Source of the DNA: Delphinus delphis
Taxonomy: Eukaryota > Chordata > Mammalia > Artiodactyla > Delphinidae
Length of the DNA stretch: 64,000 nt
Reading direction: 5' to 3'
Assembly (NCBI RefSeq): GCF_949987515.2
Contig: NC_082693.1
Coordinates: 14,690,994-14,754,993 of the forward strand
The stretch's first letter is position 1. The number at the start of each line of letters is the position of its first letter. The position numbers and the translations under genes are program-made. Of the stretch, positions 1 to 11,149 are shown piece by piece. The notes under the pieces were generated by a model. The model was not told the origin of the DNA. It did not search any database and saw nothing but the letters and a program-made list of their open reading frames with translations.

Positions 1-150
1 GTATGTGTCCCTAGGTCTGAAGTGGGTCTCTTGTAGACAGCATATAAATGAGTCTTGTTTTTGTATCCATTCAGCCACTCTGTGTCTTTTGGTTGGAGCA
101 TTTTATCCATTTACATTTAAGGTAGTTATCGATATGTATGTGCCAATTAC
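1..150 (-). pseudogene. L1 ORF2 N-terminus (AP-type endonuclease domain start), partial and broken
   Basis: ORF2p supplies the endonuclease and reverse transcriptase of L1. Only the first part of the endonuclease domain lies inside the window. The minus-strand translation shows 'LNVNG', an in-frame TAA at 103-105, then 'NAPTKRHRVAEWIQKQD' and the catalytic 'QETH' segment close to base 10. The stop falls within the first dozen or so conserved residues, so a normal ORF2p cannot be made from this copy. The rest of the gene lies beyond base 1. Confidence 0.85.
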
Positions 151-204
151 CATTTTCTTAATTGTTTTGGCTTTGTTATTGTAGGTCTTTTCCTTCTCTT
201 GTGT

Positions 205-1571
205 TTGCTACCTAGAGAAGTTCCTTTAGCATTTGGAAAGTAGCAAAAGTAAAGCATAAAGTAAAGCTGGTTTGGTAGTGCTGAATTCTCTTAGCTTTTG
301 CTTGTCTGAAAAGCTTTTGACTTCTCCATCGAATCTGAATGAGATCCTTGCTGGGTAGAGTAATCTTGGTTGTAGGTTTTTCTCTTTCATCACTTTAAGT
401 ATATACTGCCACTCCCTTCTGGCCTGCAGAGTTTCTGCTGAAAAATCAGCTGATAACCTTATGGGTATTCCTTTGTATGTTACTGTTTTTGTTTTTCCCT
501 TGCTGCTTTTAATATTTTTTCTTTGAATATAATTTTTGTTAGTTTGATTAATATGTGTCTTGGTGTGTTTCTCCTAGGGTTTATCCTGTATGGGACTCTC
601 TGTGCTTTCTGGACTTGTGTGACTATTTCCTTTCCCAAGTTAGGGAAGTTTCCAACTATAGTCTCTTTTAATATTTTCTCAGACCATTTCTTTTTCTCTT
701 CTTCTTCTGAGACCCCTATAATTTGAATGTTGGTGTGTTTAGTGTTGTCCCAGAGATCTCTGAGATTGTCTTCAATTGTTTTCATTCTTTTCTCTTTATT
801 CTGCTCCTCAGCAGTTATTTCCACCATTTTGTTTTCCAGCTCACCTATTCATTCTTCTGCCTCAGTTGTTCTGTTATTGATTCCTTCTGGTGTATTTTTC
901 GTTTCAGTTATTGTGTTGTTCATCTCTGTTTGTTTGTTCTCTAGTTCTTCTAGATCTTCGTTAAACTTTTCTTGTATTTTCTCAATCTGTGCCACTATTC
1001 TATTTCTGAGATTCTGGATCAGCTTTACTATCACTATTGTGAATTCTTTTTCAGGTAGATTACCTATTTCCTCTTCATTTATTTGGTCTTGTTGGTTTTT
1101 ACCTTGCTCCTTCATCTGTGACATATTTTTTTTTTTTTTTTTTTTTTTTTTTGCTATACGCGGGCCTCTCACTGTTGTGGCCTCTCCCGCTGCGGAGCAC
1201 AGGCTCCGGACGCGCAGGCTCAGCGGCCATGGCTCACGGGCCCAGCCGCTCCGCGGCATGTGGGATCCTCCTGGACTGGGGCACGAACCCGTGTCCCCTG
1301 CATCGGCAGGCGGACTCTCAACCACTGCGCCACCAGGGAAGCCCATCTGTGACATATTTTTGCTATCTTTTTTTTTTTTTAATGAGTGGGATTGTGTTCC
1401 TGTCTTACTGGTTGTTTGCCCTGAGGCTTCCAACACTGGGGTTTGTAGGCTATCGGGTAGAGTTGGGTCTTGGTGCTGAGATGAGGAATTCTGTGAGACC
1501 TCACTCTGATGAATATTCCCATGAGTCTGAGTTTCTCTGTTAGTCCAGTGGTTCGGTCTCAAAGCTCCCAC
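205..1571 (-). pseudogene. L1 ORF1 (ORF1p RNA-binding protein), broken
   Basis: ORF1p is the nucleic-acid chaperone that coats L1 RNA in the cytoplasm. On the minus strand an opening from 1571 to 849 holds the N-terminal part and a coiled-coil-like stretch rich in E, K, N and Q (motif 'NEDLEELENKQTEMNN'). The frame is interrupted by an in-frame CHR SINE whose duplicated target shows as a repeated 'NMSQM' on both sides. A TGA at 849-851 stands where related copies have Trp. The same frame resumes and gives the RRM region ('LRDLWDNTKHTNIQIIGV') and 'NPRRNTPRHILIKL'. Near 480-495 a two-base gain ends the frame in a run of A and C. The C-terminal domain remains recognisable out of frame down to about 205. 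The start is uncertain because the ORF opens just upstream of the first methionine. Confidence 0.85.
1127..1343 (-). mobile_element. CHR-type tRNA-derived SINE inserted in L1 ORF1
   Basis: On the minus strand it runs from 'GGCTTCCCTGGTGGCGCAG' to a poly(A) of about 20, seen as a T-run at 1126-1152. A tRNA-Glu-like head contains Pol III A-box-like (TGGCGCAGTGG) and B-box-like (GGGTTCGTGCC) segments, followed by a GC-rich body. The target-site duplication CATCTGTGACATAT lies at 1113-1126 and 1344-1357. It inserted antisense relative to the plus strand and in sense with the L1. The insertion keeps the L1 ORF1 frame open. Confidence 0.95.
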
Positions 1572-1574
1572 TGC

Positions 1575-2452
1575 AGGAGCTTCGGCCGGACCCCAGGCTC
1601 ATGAACCAAGATCTCGCAAGCCGCCTGAGGCAGCATAAAAACAAAACAACAAAGTAAAAAATAATATGAGACTAGGAAACTAACAGATATGTTAGGAAGA
1701 ATATAAAAGTAAAAATATAGATGAATCAACAACCAGAAAGTACATCAGTACCACAGTAGTAAAAAAAGAGGAGGTAAAAGAAAAAAGAAGGGGTGGGGGG
1801 AGGCCTTGGCTGTGGAGGGCGGGGCCTAAGCAGTGGCGAAGTTTGGGTGGGGCCAGTGCTCAGGACCCACAGGGCTGGAAAAGGCCCTGGGGGCTGTGGG
1901 GGGTGGGGCTTAGGCTCAAGGAACAGAAGGGGTGCAGGCATGTCCCCCACCCCTAGTCTCAGAGGGCAGGGGACCTCACCTGGGAGCCCAGGAGCCTTGC
2001 TGGGCTCCAGTGGGTGGGGCAAACGAACTCCTCTCCTCTCCTGCTCCTCCTGTCTGGGAGGGCCCCTCCCACCTGCCTCTCCTGATCTCCCTGGCCTCCC
2101 TCCTATGCCCCCAAGAACCCACGTGGCCTGCAAGGGGCCTTGGAGGGCAGAGGACCAGCCTGGGAACTCAGCAGGTTCCCCGACCCGAGTGGGCCAAGTG
2201 ATCACCCTCCGCTCTCTCCCGCTCTTCCCAGAGAGTTCCTCCTGCTTTCTCCAGATCTCCCTGGTCTCAGGGGAACCGATCCTGTCTGGCCTCCACTTCT
2301 CCTTCCCCCTCAATTCCCCTACATCCTATTGGTTCACTTTGGGGTTTCTCCCATCTCCTTGGAGGTCAGAGTCCCCCACCAGTGGCCGGCAGGTGCCCTA
2401 GTTGTAGGGAGATGCTAACTCCACGTCTTCCCACACTGCCATTTTGACTCCT
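1575..2452 (-). promoter_or_regulatory. L1 5' UTR / internal Pol II promoter region
   Basis: This stretch is far richer in G and C than the rest of the window and holds most of the local CpG dinucleotides outside the SINEs. By position it is the 5' UTR of the minus-strand L1, the segment that houses the internal Pol II promoter in mammalian L1s. Two loosely similar blocks share a 'GATCTCCCTGG' core (near 2084 and 2255), hinting at an old internal duplication. The ORFs that open on the plus strand here look like chance products of high GC with few stops. Promoter activity is inferred from family knowledge only. Confidence 0.7.
2437..2448 (-). promoter_or_regulatory. YY1-like site at the L1 5' end
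   Basis: The plus strand reads GCCATTTTG, matching the YY1 core CCATNTT, about a dozen bases from the 5' terminus of the minus-strand L1. Human L1 carries a YY1 site at nearly the same place, where it helps set the transcription start. The motif is seen; binding is inferred. Confidence 0.45.
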
Positions 2453-5180
2453 CTTTCATACCCTTTTATAACAACAATCTACAGAAATTTTAAAACCTTG
2501 GTATATAAACACTAATATCTTTCACCTAAGTTTAAATAGGCATGTATTTTATGTGATTATCCTATCCTATTAATGCACACATATGACATGTTTGCCTATA
2601 ATTTACAAAAAGTAACAGCTCCTTATAGGATCTACATCTCTTTGTATGTTCAGCATAAAATCACTTAAAATAAGTTTGTAAAGTTCTAAGATGTGTAAAA
2701 ATGCCAGAACTATGTATAGCAATAGAAGAAATTAGATACTTAGGAGTATTGGAAGCAATCAAAGAGTCTAGAGGACTAAAACCGAACTATAATGACAAAG
2801 ATGGATCAAGAATATTGATGAGAGACAAGCACAATTAGAAATTAGTAAGAAAAGCAAACTGCCATAAGACTAATCAAGTTCTAGAAGTATCAGACGAGAA
2901 AGTTCAATAGGTTGTAATCAGCATGAAAGACATAGAATATATGTGTTACATTTGTGCACTATGAATTTAAAGATATTGGGGCAAAGTTTAGAAACATTAA
3001 AAATATATGCAAAATGTAGCCAGGGTTGAAAGAATTCAATCAACCCACATTTTAAAACATTTGCTCTATTTTAAGAATTGCTTAAGAGAGATACATGAGA
3101 AGCAAAAAGTACAGAGAACATACACGAGAATAACAATTTAGAAAAAATTTTACATGAATAGATAGCAAGATTAAACCACACCCTGAAAATAACCCTTTTT
3201 GTGTCAAATACAAAGCTTACTAACATAGTTTAAAATCTGCTAAGAATGGCATAAATTTCCCAGTATATATCTAGTTATAATTTATGAAAACAGAAAATAT
3301 GGGCTAACCAAAGCAAGCGTATGGTCAGTATGATCATAAAGCAAACTGTTATTTGATATGGATGACCACCTCTTTGACGTCTCCTTTGGGACAAAAAAGG
3401 AATTAATAAGTGTCATCATCTATACTGTCTTGTATAGGTTACATTTCTTTTTAAGTTATATTCATGCTTGGTGAATATTTTGCAAAATATTTTAAGTCAA
3501 GTAGCTGAACGTACAGTTGCCCTCTGGAGCAGTCTAACATTGACCTTATGAAGATCAATGGTGATTGTGCTATGCTATTTTTTCAATTTTCATTCAATTA
3601 AAAAAAAACAATTTCAAGAATTTAATATACAATGGTTTAAGTGGTTTATTTATTTTTTTAAGTGGTTTATTGTGTCAATATGAACAAGAAAGTTAAAAAA
3701 GGTAACATATACTGATTGAATTAATGTCAGGCACTATTTCTCCAGTGGTGATTATTCTAAATATTTGGGTTTATGTGTAATGCAACTGTAATATGTAGCA
3801 AAACAGAAGTAAAAGGACCATCCTAAAATTTTAAGATGTATAAAATGTTGTTTGAGAAAGAACATATACACTCAAAAAAGACCGGAAAGTCCGTGGTCCA
3901 GGATCTGTAACTGTAGTGAATACACTGATAAGAGATATATGCAAGTGTGTGTGTTGTGTGTGTGTGTCTTGGAGAATTGCTAGAAAAAGCTTCCTCGAGT
4001 TGGTACTTTACATGAGTGGCTTTATTTATCAGAAGGAGAGAGTAAAATTGCAAAGTTTTCCTAAAAAAAATGAGGCAGCAAAAGTGAAGGTACTGGGCTA
4101 TGAGGCAGCACGGTATGTCTGAGCACAGGTGATTTTGTGCTGTCGAAAAGGAAGGAAAAAAAGGAGTTGTTCAAAATGATGCTAGCAAGGCTTGTAAGAC
4201 CCACTCATTTAAGTGTGGTGATGTATGCCATTTGAGGAATTTAGAATTTGGAAGGATTTGGAGAGGTACTGATCAGTGTTAAACATGGGAGTAATATGCT
4301 TATGTTTACTTTTTAGATCCACAATTCTGGCATGGATATAGATTTAGCACTTCTGTTTCCAGTCTAATCTAATATGGCAGATTAGAATTACCCAAACAAC
4401 TTTCTCCACTGAGAAAACTACGCTATCAAATAAAATATACTAAGAATAATTATTTAAACATGTTGCTAACTTAATGAAAGCAGTAATTTTGAAAGGAACA
4501 AGGAAGAAATTGCAGAGATAAGCAAGTGCTTGTTCCAGATTAAGTCTTGAATGTAGTTGCTAAAAACTTGGGACCCTGAGTTGCCACCTAGACAATACCA
4601 AGGCACAGAGAACAGGATATAAAGATTTGACTTCTGCTTCTGTGTATGATGGAGTAGCTTGAATCTAACTAACCCTCATTTACTAACAATTGGAAGAGCT
4701 GGGGGGGAACAAACTATTTGATGGCACTGGAAAGCAACCAACACACTCAGGAACTGAGGGACTGTGATCGTTAAAACAAGGGAAATATACAAGGTAGCCT
4801 CCACATTGACCTGACTTTGTCCCTGAGGCCACTTTCTGGTTTGCTGCATCGTAGTGGCATAGGGTCAAACAGAAGGAAGTGGTCTTAAGAGGAAAGGCTG
4901 TGTTGGACCCTCACAAAGTGACTAGAGGTAGCTATAATGGAAGCCAGCTGGGCTGTCCACCAGCAGCATGTCAGAGGTTTTTGTTTTCTGCAGACCTTAA
5001 CTGGACCTTGTGGCAGGTTGCCAAGAGGTCATTTCTGAAGGGCTTTCCACCGAGGGAAATATCCTCAACTGAAACGGTACTATTGGTAGACGTCAAGCGA
5101 TGAAAGTAGAGTCCTGTAAGTGTCTTCCAGAGGACATATATCACCCTTTAAAAGAAAACTTTAAGAATATTCTAACAGTA
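2453..5180. other. Stretch with no recognised gene or repeat
   Basis: AT-rich single-copy-looking DNA. There are short GT tracts near 3945-3967 and A- or T-runs, but no coherent ORF longer than about 76 codons and no splice-framed coding segment that I trust. Parts near 2690-3300 have the A-rich texture of very old L1, but I could not align them to a known segment. Confidence 0.5.
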
Positions 5181-5190
5181 AAGTGTCTCT

Positions 5191-5398
5191 GGGCTCCCCT
5201 GGTTGGCGCAGTGGTTGAGAGTCCGCCTGCCGATGCAGGGGACGCGGGATCGTGCCCCGGTCCGGGAAGATCCCACATGCCGCGGAGCGGCTGGGCCCGT
5301 GAGCCGCTGAGCCTGCGCGTCCGGAGCCTGTGCTCCGCAATGGGAGAGGCCACAATAGTGAGAGGCCCGCGTACGGCAAAAAAAAAAAAAAAAAAAAA
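5191..5398 (+). mobile_element. CHR-type SINE, plus strand
   Basis: It runs from 'GGGCTCCCCTGGTTGGCGCAG' near 5191 to a poly(A) of about 21 at 5378-5399. Flanking direct repeats AAGTGTCTCT (5181-5190) and AAGTATCTCT (just after the poly(A)) are the target-site duplication with one transition. Compared with the other long-form copies it lacks six bases (ATGGCC) in the 'GTGAGCC..GCTGAG' segment, and the B-box-like segment carries GGATCG in place of GGTTCG. The small ORFs across it are SINE read-through and not genes. Confidence 0.95.
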
Positions 5399-5424
5399 AG
5401 TATCTCTAACAATCTGAAAATGTC

Positions 5425-5462
5425 TATGTGCGTGCGCACGCACATGCACACACACACACGTG
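5425..5462. repeat. Alternating purine-pyrimidine tract with a 20-bp perfect palindrome
   Basis: Bases 5426-5445 form a perfect palindrome of GT/GC steps. The strict pyrimidine-purine alternation then continues through a (CA)n tract to 5462. Such tracts rich in CG, CA and TG are the classic Z-DNA-forming type. It begins about 25 bases after the SINE poly(A). Confidence 0.8.
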
Positions 5463-5965
5463 GCAGCTTTAACCACCTACTAAGACTGGAGAATTTTAAT
5501 ATCTTGCAATCACAAGGCAATCGAGTAAGGCTTTTTCTGTCCCTTACTTTGCCACTCTCTCCCCAGTCCCTCTGACTCTGCTTGGACTCTGTCATATAAA
5601 TGTCCCACTACCCTAAGACCTTCATGCTGAAGAGGTCACATATAAGCTCTGCAGGCAACTGCCCACTTGAATTTTTAGCCAACAACCAGCACCAATGGGC
5701 AGCCATGGAAGTGAGTTACCTTGGACATCCAGTCCAGTAAAAACTTCAAATGATTTCAGCCTCAGCTACCATCTGACTATGACCACTGAGATACTCCAAA
5801 CAAAAACAGGGCAGACAAACCATTCCCAAATTCCTGACCTACAAAATCATGAGCAAAAGGAATTTGTTTTTTAATCACTTATTTGGGGGTAATTTTTTTA
5901 TATGTCAGTAGTAATTACAATAAGAAAGCTGTGATTATTGGGATTATTCACCAAATATTCACTCC
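5463..5965. other. Stretch with no recognised feature
   Basis: No gene, RNA or repeat was recognised. Base composition is slightly richer in C than the surroundings up to about 5800. Confidence 0.5.
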
Positions 5966-5969
5966 CCAT

Positions 5970-6306
5970 TGATGGTGGACTTAGACTTATGATTTGCTTT
6001 GGCCAAAGAAAATCCTTGAAATGGCCTTGCACAGGGACCTTGCCCTCTTGCATTTATGATAGTTTGATGAGAAGAAACTTGTATCCCTCCACACTGGGAC
6101 ACATGAATAGCAGAGGTGAGCCCAATTGTCAACAGGGAGCTATGTCCAGGCAGACATACAGCTGGAAACACAGCTACCCATCTGAGCCAAAAATCAGAGA
6201 ACTACCTCAACTGAGCTGCAGAGATGAAGTGTAAATCCTATTGTTGTGTGCCACTGAGATTTTCTAACTGTCATGCAGCTATTTCACAGTAATAGTTGAC
6301 TGATAA
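5970..6306 (+). mobile_element. Ancient LTR-like remnant (MaLR/ERVL type suspected)
   Basis: It has the internal 'TTTGCTTTGGCCAA' block near 5992 and a 3' end reading GCCACTGAGATTTT then AGTTGACTGATAAC. This is the layout of a common old mammalian LTR group, with GCTTTGGCCAA upstream and a GCCACTGAG...ACTGATAC-like terminus. Similar blocks occur in this window at 20505-21150 and 37500-37630, which supports a repeat family. The subfamily is uncertain. No viral coding sequence is present. Confidence 0.5.
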
Positions 6307-9300
6307 CTGAAGTTCTCTCTGGGGAAAATATATGTGTATTATTTGGGGTGAAGGTGAAAATCAGAGCTGGGGAAACTATGGCTTAGTTAAAATAGTGAGT
6401 AACTGAACTTAGTATGACACAGCAGTGGTGATTAAGAGCATGGAATTTGGGAAGCTACAACTACCTTTTCCAGAGGTAGTTACCTCTTATAATTTCTTTT
6501 TGAAACAGAAGAGAAAAAATCAGTGGTTCCAAAAGGTGAGATAGCTCTGAATGAGGGGTGGGTTTCTAGGGCAAATATTACAGAGTGTACATGATCACAG
6601 GAAGTATTGTTACATATTTTAAATTTATCAGGTACAGATGTTTTAATTTATGGAAAGCAAAGTAAACCGAGGACTATAGCCAAGTGACCTCATCTACATG
6701 TCACAAGGCATTTCTAGCCATCTCATTTTCCCACTGGAAAAGTCTTGTCATGTTTGTAGCTCGCAGACATGGACCATGATCTTTTTCAGATCCTCTAACC
6801 TTCCTTCTCATCTTAATCAGGTCACCAAGACAAGAAACATCCTCTGCTTTCTCTTCGGGATGTAAACTGCCTAGCTATACTGTCTAACAAGTAACAAGTA
6901 ATTGGACATGTTTGTGTTATAATTATCCAGCACTGCAGTTTTAAAATTTACCATTAAACAGTCATAACTTTATTGTCTTTGCTTTCATTGACAAACAATA
7001 ATTTTGTTCTTTGAAAGGGTGATTTGGCTTTAAGAATAGTTCTGAGAGAACAAATCAAATTTTTTCCTTCTTAAACAGGTCTCAGGATTTTCCTACGTTA
7101 GGAAATATCAAACCTTTTCTTCAATATGTATGATGGTCTGGATGACCCATTTGTAAATATGTTCAACTATAAAAATGCTTTCATTTGTAGGAGCTCATGG
7201 AGAGCTGTCCTCTGATTAATCAAAATTCACTTGTACCATCACTGAGTATGCTGATTGTTGTGCTTTGATTTTGCATTTCAGTTTTCATAGTAATGGTATA
7301 TATATATATTTATATTTCTATAATATATATATAAAACTTAGGGCTTTTTACTCTAACAGGGAATATAAAATAATTGATTTGATTTTGTTAAAATAAGTAG
7401 ACTTTGCCTAATATGACTTACTCCAGTCCAAAATTTCCTATTACCCAACTCCATTTAAACTCATTTTGGGTCTAATTATCAGAAAAATGCAAATGGAAGA
7501 AATCTAGTGCAAATTTGGTCTTATTATCTAGTTGCCTTAAATTATATTTGAATCAATATGGGAAAATCACAGAAGAGAGATGGCCCTATGATGACCAATA
7601 AAGATAGTTTCAGTATGTGTTAATATTTATTATTGTGAAAACTTGTGATCATTTAATTAGGTTGCCTTATCTTTTCCCTTAAATTCTTAAAAAAAAATAT
7701 TAATTCAGCCAAATAAGCACTTCAGAATTTTAAAAGTCTATTGATTTTTTTTTCTTCTAAAATCTCCTCAATAAGATTTGTCCCTAGAGAATTCTATAAA
7801 AGGGCAAAAGATGTCCTTGCCGCCTTGGCTCTTTCAGACAGTTGGCAGTTTAACGACTCACTGTACTTATAAATGTTCCTGATTAAGCTCTTTTAGTTTT
7901 ATTCTGTAATTTAGTTTATATCATTACATTTTACACAGAATTTCTCATTTCGCCTACTGGATTCACATATCATTAAATGTCCACTTATGCAGTTGATAGT
8001 CTCTTGTAAACATCAAGTATGTTTTCTCTACTTGGCCTTTGGTAATCTTCTATAACAGACCTTTTCTTTCAAATGGGCAGAAATGACTTTTTGCATGTAA
8101 GTTATCTATAACACAGTCTGTAAAATCATTTACCTTAAAATCAAACTTCAACTGCATATACACTGATATTGAGAAACAGGACTAAAAGATGATGCTAGAA
8201 ATTAATTCTGTCCCCTAGGTTTAGTTTTATCCAGATCTTGGAAAAGATGTAACATTGAAGCAGCTGTTTGCTTACTAGGGTATTAAAGTTTCCCACAGCA
8301 GAGTTTGATACTTCAGATCAAAAGATGTATAACTGAGTGTTAAAATATAATTTGACACTGAAGCAGAAGTGATATTAGATATGAAATTCCATCATAAGCT
8401 TCCACACCAAAATATAATCTTCCAAAAGATAACTGGGTCTAGGATTCTTGAACCCTCGCACCTACTTTGAGAATATAAAATAGTCAAATGGAAACATCAC
8501 AAAGAAATTTTCTTGATGAGGGCTTTTGCCTCACTGTGAGCCTTCCCCCTTGTCAAAGGGGAGGCATGACATCCCCTCTCTATTTCAAGCCATAGAAGGA
8601 GGACTCTATGGAGGCCTCAGTTAGAAGTCTATTCCCTGAGGTTTGTAGGCATAGGTGAATGGGGCCTGACTAATGTCTGAGAAAGCCAAAGCTGCCTTTG
8701 AACTAGGGCATGACTCCTGCCTGGAAAATCTAGAGACCAAGGAAAAAGCTGATGGACTATTTTGGGGGCAGATTTAAGGAATATTATTGCCATGAAATAG
8801 ATCTACACTCAGTTTTCAGGCATGAGTTGCACAAATATTTCCCAGGGATAAGAGTCTCACATAACCAGGGAGCAGAAAGAAGGTGGAGGTATAATTCCTG
8901 ATATCCTGGGAGTCACACAGTCATACACAACAGGGAACTTCAAGGGAGAAAGACAGCAAAAATCCCCCAAAGAGCCCTGCAGAGAGTTAGCTTAAACCAG
9001 CTGCCAGGACTGGGAAGCAGGAAAGTATCCACAAATAGAGATTATCCAATCACCTCCCCTCCCCTCCCTTCCTCTTCTTTTGAATATGGAAGAAGCCAAA
9101 CTTTAAGTGAGCTGTGGAAAATCTGGAATAGCACTGAGGCAAGAAGGACAAATCCCAAATCAAGTTTGATGTTTTTATTTTCATACTACTATGTTAAGAT
9201 AGCATTTGCAAATTAAAATGTCTTGAAAGACTTACCTATAAGCAAGTGGTAAAAAAAAAAAACCAAACCAAGGGACCGCCCCCCCCAACCCCCGCAAAAC

Positions 9301-9835
9301 TTTCATACGGGCCAAGGAGTATTTACCCCAACTGAATACTTTTAAAGGGATGATGGCAGGCAAAAAAATAGGGATGTTATTATGTCATGAGTGCTGCTTA
9401 CTCAGCATGATTGTGACCTAATTTTTGAAGGATTAAAGGAAAGTACTTTGTATGATTGAAAATATAACACATTTATTAAAAATAATGACATTGTATGTTT
9501 CTAAAATATGATACCAAAATACTAACTATATTAGAAGGTTCCTAATATTATATTAGTTAAAACTTATTTTAATAAATGTCAAGACTTGGACTTAAATGGA
9601 GTTTCAATCCAGAATAAATAATATTAATTTGTTGTTCCTAAATATTTTTTCAAGTATTAATTATAAGCATTTGAAAATGAAGAATAGGTCTTACATGTTT
9701 GTACTTCCCCCATTTAGGCCAAGCATGACACTCGACAAAATATATCATCCTTAAATGTTTGGTGACTGATTCACTTGGGGGTTTTGAATAATTCAACTTA
9801 ATAAAATTAATAAAAAACTAATAAAAATTATATTC
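6307..9835. other. Long stretch with no recognised gene
   Basis: AT-rich DNA with a (TA)n patch at about 7297-7333 and no ORF above roughly 60 codons. A segment of higher GC at about 8520-9090 stands out, with CCCCT-rich pieces around 9050-9070. A C-run lies near 9279-9293. I could not assign these to any family. Confidence 0.5.
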
Positions 9836-9837
9836 AA

Positions 9838-10035
9838 ATTAATAAAAGCTTACATTTCTAGCCTGTCTATGTGCTATGAAGGAGGTTATTATTATCTCCA
9901 ATATCAAGAGAGAAAAACCAAGGCTCAGAAAGTTTGTTAGTTCCCCCAAATCACAGTAGCAGCAAAGCTAGAAGTGGAAATTGGTCTTACCGACTCCATA
10001 GGCTACACTTTTTCCACTACATTGTATCACACGGT
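9838..10035 (-). mobile_element. MIR SINE fragment
   Basis: The antisense MIR pattern is visible: 'TTATTATCTCC', then a diverged 'AAACCAAGGCTCAGAAAG', then 'GCAAAGCTAGAAGTGG', in the expected order and spacing. It is heavily diverged, as expected for this old family. Confidence 0.7.
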
Positions 10036-10284
10036 GAGCCAAATAAATCAGTAACAAACCTACATATTTTCTAAATATAATTAATTAAAATCAAGTTATC
10101 AATATATTACTGAACTAGGTCACTTTACAAACTCCTTGATAAAAACAAAACAAAAACACAAATCTCTCAGAGCATACCAATTTGGTTGTTTGAAACAACA
10201 AAAACAAAAATAAGTTCTGCCTTGCTTAGTTTGTTAGAAAACCAGGAAAATTCTGGAACAGATTTATCTTGAAATATTTACAAA

Positions 10285-10475
10285 AGATTGCAAGCATCCA
10301 TTCACTCACATTTGCATTCATGATTCATCAGGTATTTGTTGGCCAACTATGCACTGCTCTAGACTCAGGAGATTAATCTTAGGAGACAAGACAATGTCTC
10401 TATTTTATGCAACTTACATTTATATGGGAGAAGCAGGACAATAATCAAAAACAAACAAATAAGTTTTAAGTGATA
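10285..10475 (-). mobile_element. LINE L2 3'-end fragment
   Basis: It matches the antisense L2 tail: CATTCACTCA..., 'GGTATTTGTTGGCCAACTATGCACTG', CTCTAGACTCAGGAG, then 'ACTTACATTTATATGGGAG' and ACAATAATCAAAAACAAA. Order and spacing fit. The copy is diverged and lacks an ORF. Confidence 0.65.
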
Positions 10476-11149
10476 TTCAGCTTATTACTAAAAGCCTTCC
10501 ATGTAATGAGAATTTTCTAAAATAAAAAATAATTTTTAAATCTGCTTTGAAGCAGTTATTTATATAAAGATTGAAACAAAAGTGCTCATGCATTGGCTAA
10601 ATACATTTCATCCTGACTGAGAGGCAAGTACTGAAAAACGTAGTATCTTCATATTATTCATAGATATAAAAATACCCTTTAATATCTTTAGAGGCAATAT
10701 CTTAAAACACCACAAGAGGGTGACATTACTCTTTAAAAACAAATCTTTGGCTCAGAGCATAAACATTCTTCAGTTTCCTAAAGCAAAAGCTAAAGGGTTC
10801 TTGTTTTAAATTTTGTTTGTTTTTAGTGTTTTGAAAGCAAATATGAGATTCCAAGAATATATAACTGTTGAAATCACATTAAAGAGTGATTTTCCAAATT
10901 AATATGTTAAAATCTATGAGCTAGTTTAAAATAGCTGTGTGAATAAATGAATCAACTAGAGCTTTGGCCAATATTGACATTTCACCCTTAAAATTCTTGA
11001 CCTAAAATTACTATGGCTCGTCTCTCATGTTTACACTCAACATTTTGTGTGTGTGTGTGTGTGTGGAGTTTTAGCATTTGGACTTCCCTGTCTGTCTTTG
11101 ATAACAAATTGCAGAATGGTTATATATCAAAATACAGTAACAAAATATC
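10476..11149. other. Unassigned AT-rich stretch with a (TG)n tract
   Basis: No gene was seen. A (TG)n microsatellite of about ten units lies at 11046-11065, just upstream of the inverted L1 segment. Confidence 0.6.

Larger units (their letters stand above)
1..2452 (-). mobile_element. LINE-1 retrotransposon, 5' half with intact 5' end; rest lies beyond the window edge
   Basis: Read on the minus strand the order is GC-rich 5' UTR (about 2452-1575), ORF1 (about 1571-205), inter-ORF spacer, then the start of ORF2 running off the window at base 1. The 5' terminus near 2452 carries the 'GTCAAAATGGC' start typical of artiodactyl and cetacean L1 5' UTRs, so the copy was not 5'-truncated on insertion. 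A CHR SINE sits inside ORF1 with target-site duplications. ORF1 has a nonsense change and a frameshift, and ORF2 has an early stop, so the copy is dead for autonomous movement. It is one of the better preserved L1s here. Its 3' end and its flanking duplication cannot be seen. Confidence 0.93.

Noticed and set aside
727..1543. Plus-strand ORFs of up to 250 codons over the first L1 and its SINE
   Set aside because: They are antisense to L1 ORF1 and the CHR SINE. Their composition follows the repeats and the T-runs give artificial Phe runs.
1726..2418. Proline- and glycine-rich ORFs on both strands, up to 202 codons
   Set aside because: They lie in the GC-rich L1 5' UTR where stops are rare. 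No domain or start context is seen.
5191..5398. tRNA gene
   Set aside because: The A-box- and B-box-like segments belong to a tRNA-derived SINE. No complete cloverleaf or tRNA terminus is present. The same applies to the other SINE copies.
9279..9293. C-run as a G-quadruplex
   Set aside because: Two C-runs occur close together but not the four runs needed for an intramolecular quadruplex.
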